The position numbers and the translations under genes were made by a program. Source: Tritrichomonas musculus (lineage: Eukaryota; Parabasalia; Tritrichomonadida; Tritrichomonadidae). From it: 64,000 nt of DNA. Within the stretch, counting starts at the first letter, position 1. Every line of letters starts with the position of its first letter. The stretch covers positions 496,001 through 560,000 of the forward strand of contig JAPFFF010000052.1 in the NCBI GenBank assembly GCA_039105265.1, written 5' to 3'. Positions 8,256 to 16,807 of the stretch are shown here, in pieces. The notes under the pieces are model-generated. The model searched no databases, was not told where the DNA came from, and was given only the letters and a program-made list of their open reading frames with translations.

Positions 8256-8304
8256 AAAAATCAAAAGGTGGTGAAGTTGGAGGTGAAAACTCACCTGTTC
8301 ACCT
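8256..8304 (+). repeat. Dispersed GGTGAA..TTCACC repeat, copy 3
   Basis: Matches 2046-2095 except for a C/T change in the palindromic core and an edge base. It fills most of the 66-bp gap between the convergent stop codons of the packaging ATPase and the polymerase, so a role in 3'-end formation or termination is possible. Confidence 0.88.
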
Positions 8305-8321
8305 CAACAGCATTTTCATAC

Positions 8322-11300
8322 TTAGTATTTCGTTTGGATATGATAGTCATAAGCAGTTAGATTAGGAACAAAAGGTGCGCATGATTGATTTGGCAATACA
8401 ATCATTTTTGTATGGCAGCCTGTGAGAGCATTCTTGTTTACCGTTATTTTACTCATCTTATTGTTTTGCATCTGAAGATTTATGTTCTTACCAATCTTAG
8501 TTGATTGATTATCAATAATAGATTTGTAGTCGGAAGACATAATATGATTCTTCTTTAAAGATACGCCTTTGAGTTTCATTGTTTTTGTTTGTCCATTATT
8601 GTTAAATATAGTATAACATTTAGGTGCAAGAGCTATCATATTATCTCCAATTCTTTCAATGGCACATCCCAATATCTTTTTTTCGTCTTGAATAGTGTTA
8701 ATGTTGGGGTTGGGTAAGAATTTGTAGACATGCTTATCATAATATTCTTTGTTTTTAATAACATAATTGAATAATTGCTCCGGACCTTCATTTGGATTTC
8801 CAGCTACTGCTAAATATAAGCTATCAGAATCCATTTCTATAAAATGTAGTCTATCCATATCAAAACAATTATTCATAAAATCGTAATAAAATGTAAGATA
8901 CCAAAACTTTGCGTTATCAAGAGTCCACAACGATTCTTGAATGCATGTATTACAATGATATGATTTAGGCGATTGTTGAATCAAAAATGTATTATCACTT
9001 AATTGTGCTCCACCCATATAAGTTTGAGAGATGATATATTGATAAGCTTTATTTGCATCACATATCTTGACTTTACTGAATTTCTCAGAGTTCATCCCAT
9101 CATATCCATATGAGCCATTCATAGATATTTTATAAAATTTCTCGTTCCCTTTACTAACACCACTAATAATATCCTGACGTTTTTGCATAAAAGTGCTAAC
9201 AAATTCATTAAATCCTTTATGAGCTTCATATTGCGAAACAGATTTAACATCATCAATAATCAATCCGTGGTCTAACAGAAACCAGAGATAATAATTTGAG
9301 AAAATCATGTATTCATCATGAGTATCAAGAAGCATTGTAAGCTTGCGTTCTTCCATATCTGTAGAAGTTAATTTATTTGTTTTCATGTAATTGTACATAT
9401 AAGTACCGATTGTTGATTCATCGTTTTTGATATTGATATTGCGAAACACAGGAGGGAAATTGATAAAATAGTTTATTTTTGAGGTGGGACATTTTAGTTT
9501 AACTTCTGCGTAGAACAAATATGATGGTTTACTTGAGAATCTTGATGAGTTTGTTATGATATCGAGGCACCTCTTTTTTGAAGCTTTATCTTTAACATCA
9601 ATTCGTCTAATAAATGCTCCAGGCATATACATTATACCTCCATGATACTTATTAAATTCATGTCTGCAAGATGAGAACGATGATGGATACAAAGAATTAA
9701 AGTCGATTCCGACGATATGTGTCTGAACATTTTGATTATCACTTGAAATGACTCTGTTGTTTTGAATGTCGTAGCGAAATTTATTAATATGAGTCTCATC
9801 TTTAATGTTTACTCGATGCATTACATTAGAGAGTCCTCCTGTAATAGCATTTCTTATTGAATAATATTCACGTTCATCATTGATGAGTGTTGGTAAATGA
9901 TGTAATTTACAATATTTTTTTAATTGGATTCGAAGAGCTGTTATTTTTGGGTCATCACGTTTACGAAGTTTATTACATTCAGCACATGCTAATAAGCAGT
10001 TATCAATTTGATGACCTTTATTATTGTCAATTCTATCTAAAGTAGGCTTATTTTGATATGTAAAATGTTCATGACATAAATGGCATCTCCCTTTATTTGG
10101 ATCGTCATACATTTTCATAAAAGCTTCAAAATCATTTTCTGATACACATTTTGTTAAATCTCGCTGTGGTTTTTTGGGGTTTAATCTATTGTATTTCTCA
10201 TCTTGGTTATAATAACTATCACATTTATATCGCCACCATTTCTGGCTTGGTTTGAATGTATTATATTTATTTGTAATGTCAATATTGTTTCTCGGATTAC
10301 CGTCTTCGCCAGAGCCTCGCATCCACTCGTCAAAATCTTTATAAGCCAAAGCATATTTGATGCACGAAGCATTCTTTGATAATGAGAGATTTGAAAGTAA
10401 ATCAACGTTGTATTGAGCGTTGAGTGCTATTAGATTATCGATAGGTTTAATCATCATTTCAACATCATTATCATTGTATGCTAATAGGTAGTCCCACCGT
10501 GTCGCAAAACGTTTTGAATCTTCAAGATAAGCATCATATTCTTCTTTAGTGAGAGGATTCTTTTGATTGAGATAGCTATAAAAATCATCATATGAAAATG
10601 GTTCTGATTTTGATAATACTTCATTGTAGTTCTTATCGTTGATTGCTTCGTAAGGAAACACACCTTTTGAGCTATTCACAATTCCCCCACAAACGCTCAC
10701 GTTTGAGTCAATCCCAGCGGTAAGGCCGCAATCGAAGCCGAAGTCTTCGCCAAATTGCTTTAATGTACCTCCCGCAACAAATGACTGGGCGTCTATGAAT
10801 CTCAGCTTTGTTGGATAATTATCTGATGTGAGAATGAATTGTTTTAACGAAGATAAGGTTCCTATTATTGAATTTGATTCGACTTTCCAGAAAGAGTGAT
10901 TAAAATATTGTTTAAAGAGATTGCTGTCAAAACGTGATGAGTTAAACCCTAATACAGTAATTACATTCATATTTTTGTTAATAGAGGTGTCTGGTAAGAA
11001 TGAGTTATAATATGATATCTTATCTGCATAGACTTTCATTGATTGCTCGAACAACCATTCTATCCATTGTGGAATGAACTCTTGAGAGTCTCTTAATGAG
11101 AAATTCTTTGTTGTCAAGCCACTTAAAGTCTTCACACAAGATGAAACTGATAACGGAATTAACCTTGAATTTATTGTTGTTGAATCAGAGATTGATTTAT
11201 TTATTGATTGCTCCATTGTTTCGAAATCATATGTTATATAGTATATTTCAGGTTTCCATTGAAGATTGTATGCTAAACAGTATTCATAAACAGGGTTATT

Positions 11301-12974
11301 CAATATGTGAGGACAATAAGGTAAAGCTTCTTTAACTGGTATGAAGTTCTTTTTGAATTCACCATCGCAACGCTTAACATGAGATTCAAATCTATTAATA
11401 TTTTTTGGTCCGTAATGAATATATGAATGACATTTGGGACAAATATGGATGTTTGTAAGCTTTTCAGGATTCTTGATGTACATTATATGGATGGTTCGAT
11501 TTTGAGAGTAAAGTAATGCAGAATATGTCGTAAATGTTTTATCGAAGAACCACTGCTCTGATAAATCATAATATTGCTCAGAATCTGTCTTAAAAAACTC
11601 GTATATATTGATATTGATGTGATTCTTTTGTGCTAAATCTTTCATTTGCTCCATTGAAACACCTTCAAATTCATCTAGTATTTTCTTTCCCTCATTTGGA
11701 ATCTTTGTACTGTATATAATGTTGTGTTCTTTGAGAAGTAGTTTCTTTGCGATTTTGGTTCGTTCTTTAGTTTTATATGTTTTGGTATCTGCAAGTTTTT
11801 CATTTAAACATACCGCTAAGAATCTGAAGAAACATAGTTTATCATCTTCATTGTCAGCAATAATGAAATCATTTTTGATGAATTCGATTGGCAAATCCTT
11901 TATACGACCGGTTATTCTTCTCATTCTTGAAACTGTGAAAGCTATTGAACCAACTAATATAAGTTTTGTGCTTGATGATTCTGTCTCATACGAGTGAAGA
12001 ACTGATTCGATATAGAGTTTAACAATATCAAGGTCTTCAAATTTACTGATGATGATGGGTACCATTGATTTATAGTTCTTCCAAATAATATCTCTAGCTA
12101 TATATTCGTATTTCTCTTCTAATAATTCAAAATCATAAGTGTATGTTTCGAAGACTCCTGATAATTGAAAATGAACCTTAAATGGTTTTAGCTCTTTCTT
12201 GTATACATTGTGAAGACACTCAAAGATATTATCTAATGATGTAATTTGATTGAAATAATATGTTGTTATAGGACCTCGTTCAACAGCATTTTCTGTGGGA
12301 TATTTATTATAGTGATTCCATTCATTTACAGCTCTATCGAAATCATGTGGCTCGTTAATCATAAGGAAATCACTGTGTTTTGATGTGAAATTGTGTGCGA
12401 ATTTATCGAGATATTCATATAGTTCTTCATTCTCTGGAAAGTATTGTTTTTGATGATTTTTGATTAATGGAGCCTCAGGGATGATTAATCTCTCAGTCTT
12501 CTGTAAAACTGGATGTTTTTGTTCTTTGATTAATTGTATTGCATCATCAACTGCTTCATAAGCCCTATTAATAGCTTCTTTTATCTCGAATTCTCTCTTG
12601 ATTTGTTGTTGTTTTTGATTATAATATTGTTCATCTTCTTCATTAATATCTTCTTCAAAGTAATCATCACGTTTGAGTATATCTTGGTAGTGCTGTTTGT
12701 ATGAATCATCTAAAATTTGTTTTAGTTTATGTTCATGTATAATGAAATCATCTATTTCTTCTGCATTTGGTAAATCATTTTTTATAAGTCTGTGAGCATT
12801 ACGATTATTAAGCCAATCACATAATACTTCTACGTTTTTCCTTCTATTCCAAGCATCTGTTTTAGCAGTTGTTGTGATTGGCAGATTTGCATTGAAAAGT
12901 GTGTTAATACTTGTGATTAATACAACAATATCAGCATTACTAATATTTTTAAGTGATTGGTAATTGTATGTCAT
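8322..12974 (-). CDS. polB: Protein-primed family B DNA polymerase with internal HNH-like module
   Basis: The product has 1550 residues. In order: an acidic, helical N-terminal region; near residue 375 a DDKLCFFRFLAVCLNEK segment recalling the OTU-like cysteine-protease domain of some Polinton polymerases; a CPKC..H..C zinc-finger-like element near 513; the proofreading exonuclease motifs ITYDFETME (~580), GFNSSRFDSNLF (~680) and YNDNDVEMM (~833); and a CHLCHEHF...LDRIDNNKGH...CLLACAECNKLR module (~955-1000) that fits an HNH endonuclease-type zinc fold. The palm follows: GIDFNSLYPSS (motif A, ~1090), KISMNGSYGYDG (motif B, ~1283) and EMDSDSLYLA (motif C, ~1380). It replicates the element DNA from a protein primer. 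It converges on the ATPase gene. Confidence 0.92.
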   Translation of the reverse strand: MTYNYQSLKNISNADIVVLITSINTLFNANLPITTTAKTDAWNRRKNVEVLCDWLNNRNAHRLIKNDLPNAEEIDDFIIHEHKLKQILDDSYKQHYQDILKRDDYFEEDINEEDEQYYNQKQQQIKREFEIKEAINRAYEAVDDAIQLIKEQKHPVLQKTERLIIPEAPLIKNHQKQYFPENEELYEYLDKFAHNFTSKHSDFLMINEPHDFDRAVNEWNHYNKYPTENAVERGPITTYYFNQITSLDNIFECLHNVYKKELKPFKVHFQLSGVFETYTYDFELLEEKYEYIARDIIWKNYKSMVPIIISKFEDLDIVKLYIESVLHSYETESSSTKLILVGSIAFTVSRMRRITGRIKDLPIEFIKNDFIIADNEDDKLCFFRFLAVCLNEKLADTKTYKTKERTKIAKKLLLKEHNIIYSTKIPNEGKKILDEFEGVSMEQMKDLAQKNHININIYEFFKTDSEQYYDLSEQWFFDKTFTTYSALLYSQNRTIHIMYIKNPEKLTNIHICPKCHSYIHYGPKNINRFESHVKRCDGEFKKNFIPVKEALPYCPHILNNPVYEYCLAYNLQWKPEIYYITYDFETMEQSINKSISDSTTINSRLIPLSVSSCVKTLSGLTTKNFSLRDSQEFIPQWIEWLFEQSMKVYADKISYYNSFLPDTSINKNMNVITVLGFNSSRFDSNLFKQYFNHSFWKVESNSIIGTLSSLKQFILTSDNYPTKLRFIDAQSFVAGGTLKQFGEDFGFDCGLTAGIDSNVSVCGGIVNSSKGVFPYEAINDKNYNEVLSKSEPFSYDDFYSYLNQKNPLTKEEYDAYLEDSKRFATRWDYLLAYNDNDVEMMIKPIDNLIALNAQYNVDLLSNLSLSKNASCIKYALAYKDFDEWMRGSGEDGNPRNNIDITNKYNTFKPSQKWWRYKCDSYYNQDEKYNRLNPKKPQRDLTKCVSENDFEAFMKMYDDPNKGRCHLCHEHFTYQNKPTLDRIDNNKGHQIDNCLLACAECNKLRKRDDPKITALRIQLKKYCKLHHLPTLINDEREYYSIRNAITGGLSNVMHRVNIKDETHINKFRYDIQNNRVISSDNQNVQTHIVGIDFNSLYPSSFSSCRHEFNKYHGGIMYMPGAFIRRIDVKDKASKKRCLDIITNSSRFSSKPSYLFYAEVKLKCPTSKINYFINFPPVFRNINIKNDESTIGTYMYNYMKTNKLTSTDMEERKLTMLLDTHDEYMIFSNYYLWFLLDHGLIIDDVKSVSQYEAHKGFNEFVSTFMQKRQDIISGVSKGNEKFYKISMNGSYGYDGMNSEKFSKVKICDANKAYQYIISQTYMGGAQLSDNTFLIQQSPKSYHCNTCIQESLWTLDNAKFWYLTFYYDFMNNCFDMDRLHFIEMDSDSLYLAVAGNPNEGPEQLFNYVIKNKEYYDKHVYKFLPNPNINTIQDEKKILGCAIERIGDNMIALAPKCYTIFNNNGQTKTMKLKGVSLKKNHIMSSDYKSIIDNQSTKIGKNINLQMQNNKMSKITVNKNALTGCHTKMIVLPNQSCAPFVPNLTAYDYHIQTKY

Positions 12975-13231
12975 TTGGGTGAAAATAAAAATTTAAAAAA
13001 AATATTTGATTTGCTCTTTGGTGATTCTGGGGCTGAAATTATTTGATTCCAAAAAAGTGCTACAAATCCTTGAGTTTCATAGTTGGGGTTCGCAGTGTTG
13101 TAGACAATGAGCTAGAAATCCTAGAGTTCAATGTGGTGGCTAAAAAATGACGAAACGGCCGGAGAAACCAATAAGGGGGAACCGCGAAAATGCTTCAAAA
13201 TTATCTGACCCCCAATACGCACATACATATA
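12975..13231. other. Spacer upstream of the polymerase gene
   Basis: There is no convincing frame in these 257 bp. The part next to 12974 must hold the polymerase promoter; the minus strand shows TTTTCACCC about 3-11 nt before its ATG, a weak initiator match. The middle (about 13080-13180) is richer in GC than elsewhere in the element and contains the loosely repeated phrases AATCCTTGAGTT and AATCCTAGAGTT. Function unknown. Confidence 0.5.
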
Positions 13232-13588
13232 CTACTCACCTGACATTTCTTCTTGATGGTCCTTTAGTGTATTCGCTACGATGTTATTTATTTCGTTCAG
13301 ATTAATTCTGCTGTCGAAGTCATCCATAGATACAAGCCCTTGCATTGCCTTATCTATATAGTCGTTTATGTATTGCCTGTATTGATTTATACCGCCCATC
13401 CTTTTATATTCTTTATTGATTCCTGGTCGGTGCAATACTGGCTTTCGTTTCTTTTTCTTGGTGTTATCGGTTAAATATCCTTCGGAGCGTACACTATTGT
13501 TATCATTATCTGAATCAAAGTCGTATTCACCAAATGCTTTATTACCGAATATATCATCATCACTAGAGGCGTAATCGTTATCATTCAT
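13232..13588 (-). CDS. Small acidic/basic Polinton protein, unknown function
   Basis: The product has 118 residues. The first 40 are strikingly acidic (SSDDDIFGNKAFGEYDFDSD). A KKKKRKPVLHRPG basic patch follows that could serve as a nuclear localisation or DNA-contact signal. The rest is helical (YRQYINDYIDKAMQGLVSMD). No family is recognised. It lies 35 bp downstream of the larger minus-strand gene that ends at 13624 and may be co-transcribed with it. The acidic-basic layout resembles small virion or scaffold proteins, but this is only suggestive. Confidence 0.7.
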   Translation of the reverse strand: MNDNDYASSDDDIFGNKAFGEYDFDSDNDNNSVRSEGYLTDNTKKKKRKPVLHRPGINKEYKRMGGINQYRQYINDYIDKAMQGLVSMDDFDSRINLNEINNIVANTLKDHQEEMSGE

Positions 13589-13623
13589 TTTACCCTGATA
13601 TAAAAATAAATATTGCCTTATTT

Positions 13624-15063
13624 TTACTGTGGTGGTGCTGCTGGTTGATTACCTGGTAGCTGCTCTTCTTGCATGCCTGCTGCTCTTCTGAATGCATTGG
13701 TAAACTGAACTACTTCTGTTGGTGGCATATTGAACCCTTCTGCTTCAATATAGACAGGAATGAAAGAAATGATTTTCTCCCAGACATTACCTGTAAGGTA
13801 TGGACTTGCAAATGCGTCTGTGGCTGCTCTTACTTCTCTCTTTGACTTCAATTTCTTCCACATTTCTTCATCAACAGCAAGCACATCTTGTCCGTATACT
13901 CTTACCATTGCTGTTGCTACAAATGCTTTCTCCCAGACGTTAGATGCAACTTTAGCCAGTTTCTTATTACCTGGATATGTTCCATTATTGGCTGATTTGA
14001 AGCCTTTATAAATTGGATTAATGATTTTACTTGTAAATACCTGGAAGACTGTTTTGTTGTGTGGTTGTAATACTTTAGTGTAACCTGCGTGTTCAACAGC
14101 GGCTGCGAATTGCGCGCCTTGTTCATTTCTATTACGTAATAGTCTAACACCTCTCTCATCATATTCAGGGTTGTACATATCATTAACGAAGCCTTTGAAT
14201 CCCTTACCATATTCTTTTCTTTCATCTTCTGTTGGGTAAGTAGAGTAATATTTATATCTATATGGATATGTGCTATCGACGGTAGTATAACCGTTAACTA
14301 TGATGGGTCTATTTGTTTGCCTTTCTCTAACAATAATATCTGCTATTCCATCTCCATCTTCATCATCACCGGTTACACGATAGATATCGCTAAATCCATG
14401 TTTATCTACCCATCTTTGTGCTCCTACAAGACTTTGTGCATTGTTGATTCTCCTGATGTCCTGTTTGCCACTAAGAACGGCTGGAGCGATTCTTTCCATT
14501 TCGGCTCCATATGGTTGCTTTTTTGGTTTCACTCTACGTGGTATTGGATGTGCCCTAAAGTAGTTAATAGCATCAATACTGTCATTCAAGTCTCTATGGT
14601 CCACACCTGTTTCTTCTAAACTCTGTCTGAATTCATTCATGCGGTCGGTAGTGAGAAAGAGTGGATGTTGTCTTTGTTGGTCCATTTGCGTTTGCCTTTT
14701 ATCACCAGATAAAATATTATTTTCGGTGTTTACATTTTCATCATCGTCGGAATCTGACGATAAGTTGAATGGAACAACACTGCTTCTCTGATTAGGCGTT
14801 GTTGGCTTTATTACATACTCGAATGTTTCTTCTACTAAGTTATACAGAAAATCAAATATATTGTTTGTCGTTACTTCATCACTATTGAAGTTGTATGTAG
14901 CTAAGAAGTCTGTTACTCGCTTCACATTTTCGAGATACTTAGTTGATTGCCTGACATCTCCTGCATAGTCATCCATATATACCGAAACGTGTTCTCTTAT
15001 GTATCTCAGTATTCTCGTTACTGTTTCAGACCCTAGAGATTTTATTTTATTGAACAGTGACAT
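13624..15063 (-). CDS. Conserved-type Polinton protein with DDEDGDGIAD motif
   Basis: The product has 479 residues from the ATG at 15063. I prefer this start to an upstream in-frame ATG at 15084 because a TCATTA initiator at 15071-15076 lies between them. The N-terminal 120 residues are helical. A polar segment carries SSDSDDDENVNTENN. Near residue 241 is DDEDGDGIADIIVRERQTN followed by PIIVNGY and a Tyr-rich strand region, a pattern I associate with a conserved but uncharacterised protein of Polinton-like viruses; the DxDGDG run could bind calcium. The C-terminal half is helical and ends in a Pro/Gln tail. A capsid-associated or penton-like role is possible but not shown. Confidence 0.72.
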   Translation of the reverse strand: MSLFNKIKSLGSETVTRILRYIREHVSVYMDDYAGDVRQSTKYLENVKRVTDFLATYNFNSDEVTTNNIFDFLYNLVEETFEYVIKPTTPNQRSSVVPFNLSSDSDDDENVNTENNILSGDKRQTQMDQQRQHPLFLTTDRMNEFRQSLEETGVDHRDLNDSIDAINYFRAHPIPRRVKPKKQPYGAEMERIAPAVLSGKQDIRRINNAQSLVGAQRWVDKHGFSDIYRVTGDDEDGDGIADIIVRERQTNRPIIVNGYTTVDSTYPYRYKYYSTYPTEDERKEYGKGFKGFVNDMYNPEYDERGVRLLRNRNEQGAQFAAAVEHAGYTKVLQPHNKTVFQVFTSKIINPIYKGFKSANNGTYPGNKKLAKVASNVWEKAFVATAMVRVYGQDVLAVDEEMWKKLKSKREVRAATDAFASPYLTGNVWEKIISFIPVYIEAEGFNMPPTEVVQFTNAFRRAAGMQEEQLPGNQPAAPPQ

Positions 15064-15070
15064 TTTCCTG

Positions 15071-15076
15071 TAATGA
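15071..15076 (-). promoter_or_regulatory. Initiator element TCATTA for the 13624-15063 gene
   Basis: The minus strand reads TTTTCATTACAGGAAAATG, with the predicted A+1 11 nt before the ATG. A similar GCACTACAGAAAATG context precedes the divergent gene at 15388. Confidence 0.6.
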
Positions 15077-15137
15077 AAATACAATTATCCCTGGCGGCAA
15101 AAGGAATTATTCGAGCATCATTAATATTTGGAATGAT

Positions 15138-15156
15138 TTTTGTCCTGCGGACAAAA
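15138..15156. other. Perfect hairpin in a 300-bp divergent spacer
   Basis: TTTTGTCC-TGC-GGACAAAA is an 8-bp perfect stem with a 3-nt loop. It is followed by a GC-rich run of CGCT/GCGCT repeats (15157-15181). The spacer 15085-15387 separates divergent genes, and no supported coding frame was seen in it. Confidence 0.6.
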
Positions 15157-15387
15157 CCGCTCGCTGCGCTGCGCTCCGCTCACTATCATGTCCAAACAGA
15201 TTAACGCTTTCCTCGATGGTTTTACTTTGTACATATCTCAGTAAAGAAACAGAAAAGTAGCGTATAGAAATAGCATGAATGGCTAGGAAGTGATATGTGA
15301 ATGTTAGTAATGTATGCGCCAGAAAAACGCGTTTTCTCAAACACGAATAATTTATTTTTACTTGGGTAAAAGGGAGCACTACAGAAA

Positions 15388-16014
15388 ATGTCAACAGCCG
15401 CAACAAGCCAACCATTAAAGAAACTTTCATACGATTATTTATTGTTCCTCTCATCACCCAATTACTTGCCATTCGAATATAGCTATTATGTATGTGAATA
15501 CGTTAGACATGAAAGGTACTTAGATATATACAAGAGATGCCAGATAGGCCATAGAGAGATATTAATGAAGATAGATGAAGAGATAGAAGAGATAAGAAAG
15601 GTGCTATATAAATACCTCTGCGAAACAAAAACTAATTATATGTGTAATCGCGGTTACGGACAAGAATGTAACGTGATGAATTATCTTGAATGTAATCTTA
15701 CTGGAGGTGCAAAGGAGATGATAGAAAAGCTTAAGCAGGCCAGAAAAGATAGGAAGGAAGAATTCGAAAGGGAAAAGAAAGAGCAAGAAGAAAAGCAGAG
15801 AAATCAAACAAAAGAACATTGTAATGCCATGCATGAACTAAAGAAACTTGCATGGGATAAAAACGGTGCATATGCGTACCAACAAAACAGCCTCGTTAGT
15901 GTCAGTCAAGAATGGCTAAATGAAGTTAAAAGGCTATTAGAGTTAGCAGGAGAGAATACCAGTTACGACAATATTATATACCTTATATCATACCTAGCAG
16001 AACAAACTGATTGA
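15388..16014 (+). CDS. Coiled-coil Polinton protein, unknown function
   Basis: The product has 208 residues. After a short Tyr-rich N-terminal region (YLPFEYSYYVCEYVRHERYL) there is a long charged helix at about residues 110-152, rich in Lys and Glu (RKEEFEREKKEQEEKQRNQT). A Cys-containing loop (CNRGYGQECNVMNYLECN) precedes it. No family is recognised. It is the outermost gene on the right side of the element and is divergent from the 479-residue gene. The outermost position suggests an accessory or regulatory protein. Confidence 0.68.
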   Translation: MSTAATSQPLKKLSYDYLLFLSSPNYLPFEYSYYVCEYVRHERYLDIYKRCQIGHREILMKIDEEIEEIRKVLYKYLCETKTNYMCNRGYGQECNVMNYLECNLTGGAKEMIEKLKQARKDRKEEFEREKKEQEEKQRNQTKEHCNAMHELKKLAWDKNGAYAYQQNSLVSVSQEWLNEVKRLLELAGENTSYDNIIYLISYLAEQTD

Positions 16015-16273
16015 TAATTTTTTTCCGTATAAAATGGACGGCGACATTGAAGTGCCAAAAAATGATTTTGTCGTGAAATTGAATGAAACGTAAATGTACT
16101 GAGTGAAATGTTCGTTGTTCATAAAAAACAGGTGTTTTTAACGAAAGCATAGTGCGGGCAGTAGAGTATCTGGGAAGATATGCAAAAACGCGAATTTTAC
16201 AACTGCGACGAAAAAATGAATGGGCTACGGGGTTTGGAGGGATGTTTGGCTGTAAGCCAGACATCACTCCAAA
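16015..16273. other. Probable right terminal region of the Polinton
   Basis: These 259 bp lack a gene and have the element's base composition. They end in an imperfect hairpin at 16233-16273: 18-bp arms TTTGGAGGGATGTTTGGC and its partner, with two mismatches and a 5-nt loop. Beyond it the sequence turns abruptly AT-rich. The terminal inverted repeat cannot be verified because the other end is outside the window. Confidence 0.5.
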
Positions 16274-16807
16274 TACTATTGATGTATTATAATGTATTTA
16301 ATTAATATTTCAATTGGTTAAATGGATTTAATAATACATTTGATGATGAAAAATAAAAGATAAGTATAAAAATTTTCAATTAATTTTTCAATCAATCAAT
16401 TAATCAATTAATAAGATAATTTTTTTTCAGTTTATATTCAAAGTTGAATATTAAGAAAATATATTTTTAAATATTATAATGAACACATAGTTAATACTTT
16501 TAAAAATTTATAAATATTTCTTTATTAGAGAAATATCATAATATATATTATTATTATACTTTGTATCAGTTTATTTACAAAGATATATTAAAATATTTTT
16601 AATTTTTTGTATTTTGTTTAATTTACTTTTATTCTCGTTATATTTTTAAAAAAAATTATAAATATAAAAAATAATAATATTTAAATGTTATATAAGTATA
16701 AAATAATAAAATATAATTAAAAAAAATAGAATTACATTAATATATGAGTAAAAATAAAAAAATAAAAAAAATTGAAATAAAAAATCATATTATTATCTTT
16801 AATTACA
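16274..16807. other. AT-rich spacer
   Basis: More than 500 bp of A/T-rich sequence with short AATCAATCAATT-type direct repeats near 16377-16412. I see no gene, tRNA or clear promoter; the start at 16808 has no TCA-Y-W element in the 25 nt upstream. Confidence 0.6.

Larger units (their letters stand above)
1..16273. mobile_element. Polinton/Maverick element, left end outside the window
   Basis: A continuous block of closely packed genes on both strands contains the Polinton hallmark set: retrovirus-type integrase, double-jelly-roll major capsid protein, A32-type packaging ATPase and protein-primed DNA polymerase B. Unassigned small genes lie between them. Spacers are short and the block is richer in GC than the DNA to its right. 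The integrase runs off the left edge, so the left terminal inverted repeat is not visible. The right end is estimated from a hairpin at 16233-16273 and the abrupt drop to AT-rich sequence. The hallmark genes are open throughout and no obvious break is seen, which suggests a young copy. A cysteine protease, common in this family, was not recognised here and may lie outside the window. The right boundary is uncertain by some hundreds of bases. Confidence 0.9.

Noticed and set aside
15107-15472. 121-residue minus-strand frame in the divergent spacer
   Set aside because: It overlaps the start of the 15388 gene and crosses the hairpin; the sequence has no protein-like pattern.
1-16273. Possible cysteine protease gene of the Polinton
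   Set aside because: None of the unassigned products shows a convincing adenain/Ulp1-type pattern; the gene may lie outside the window.
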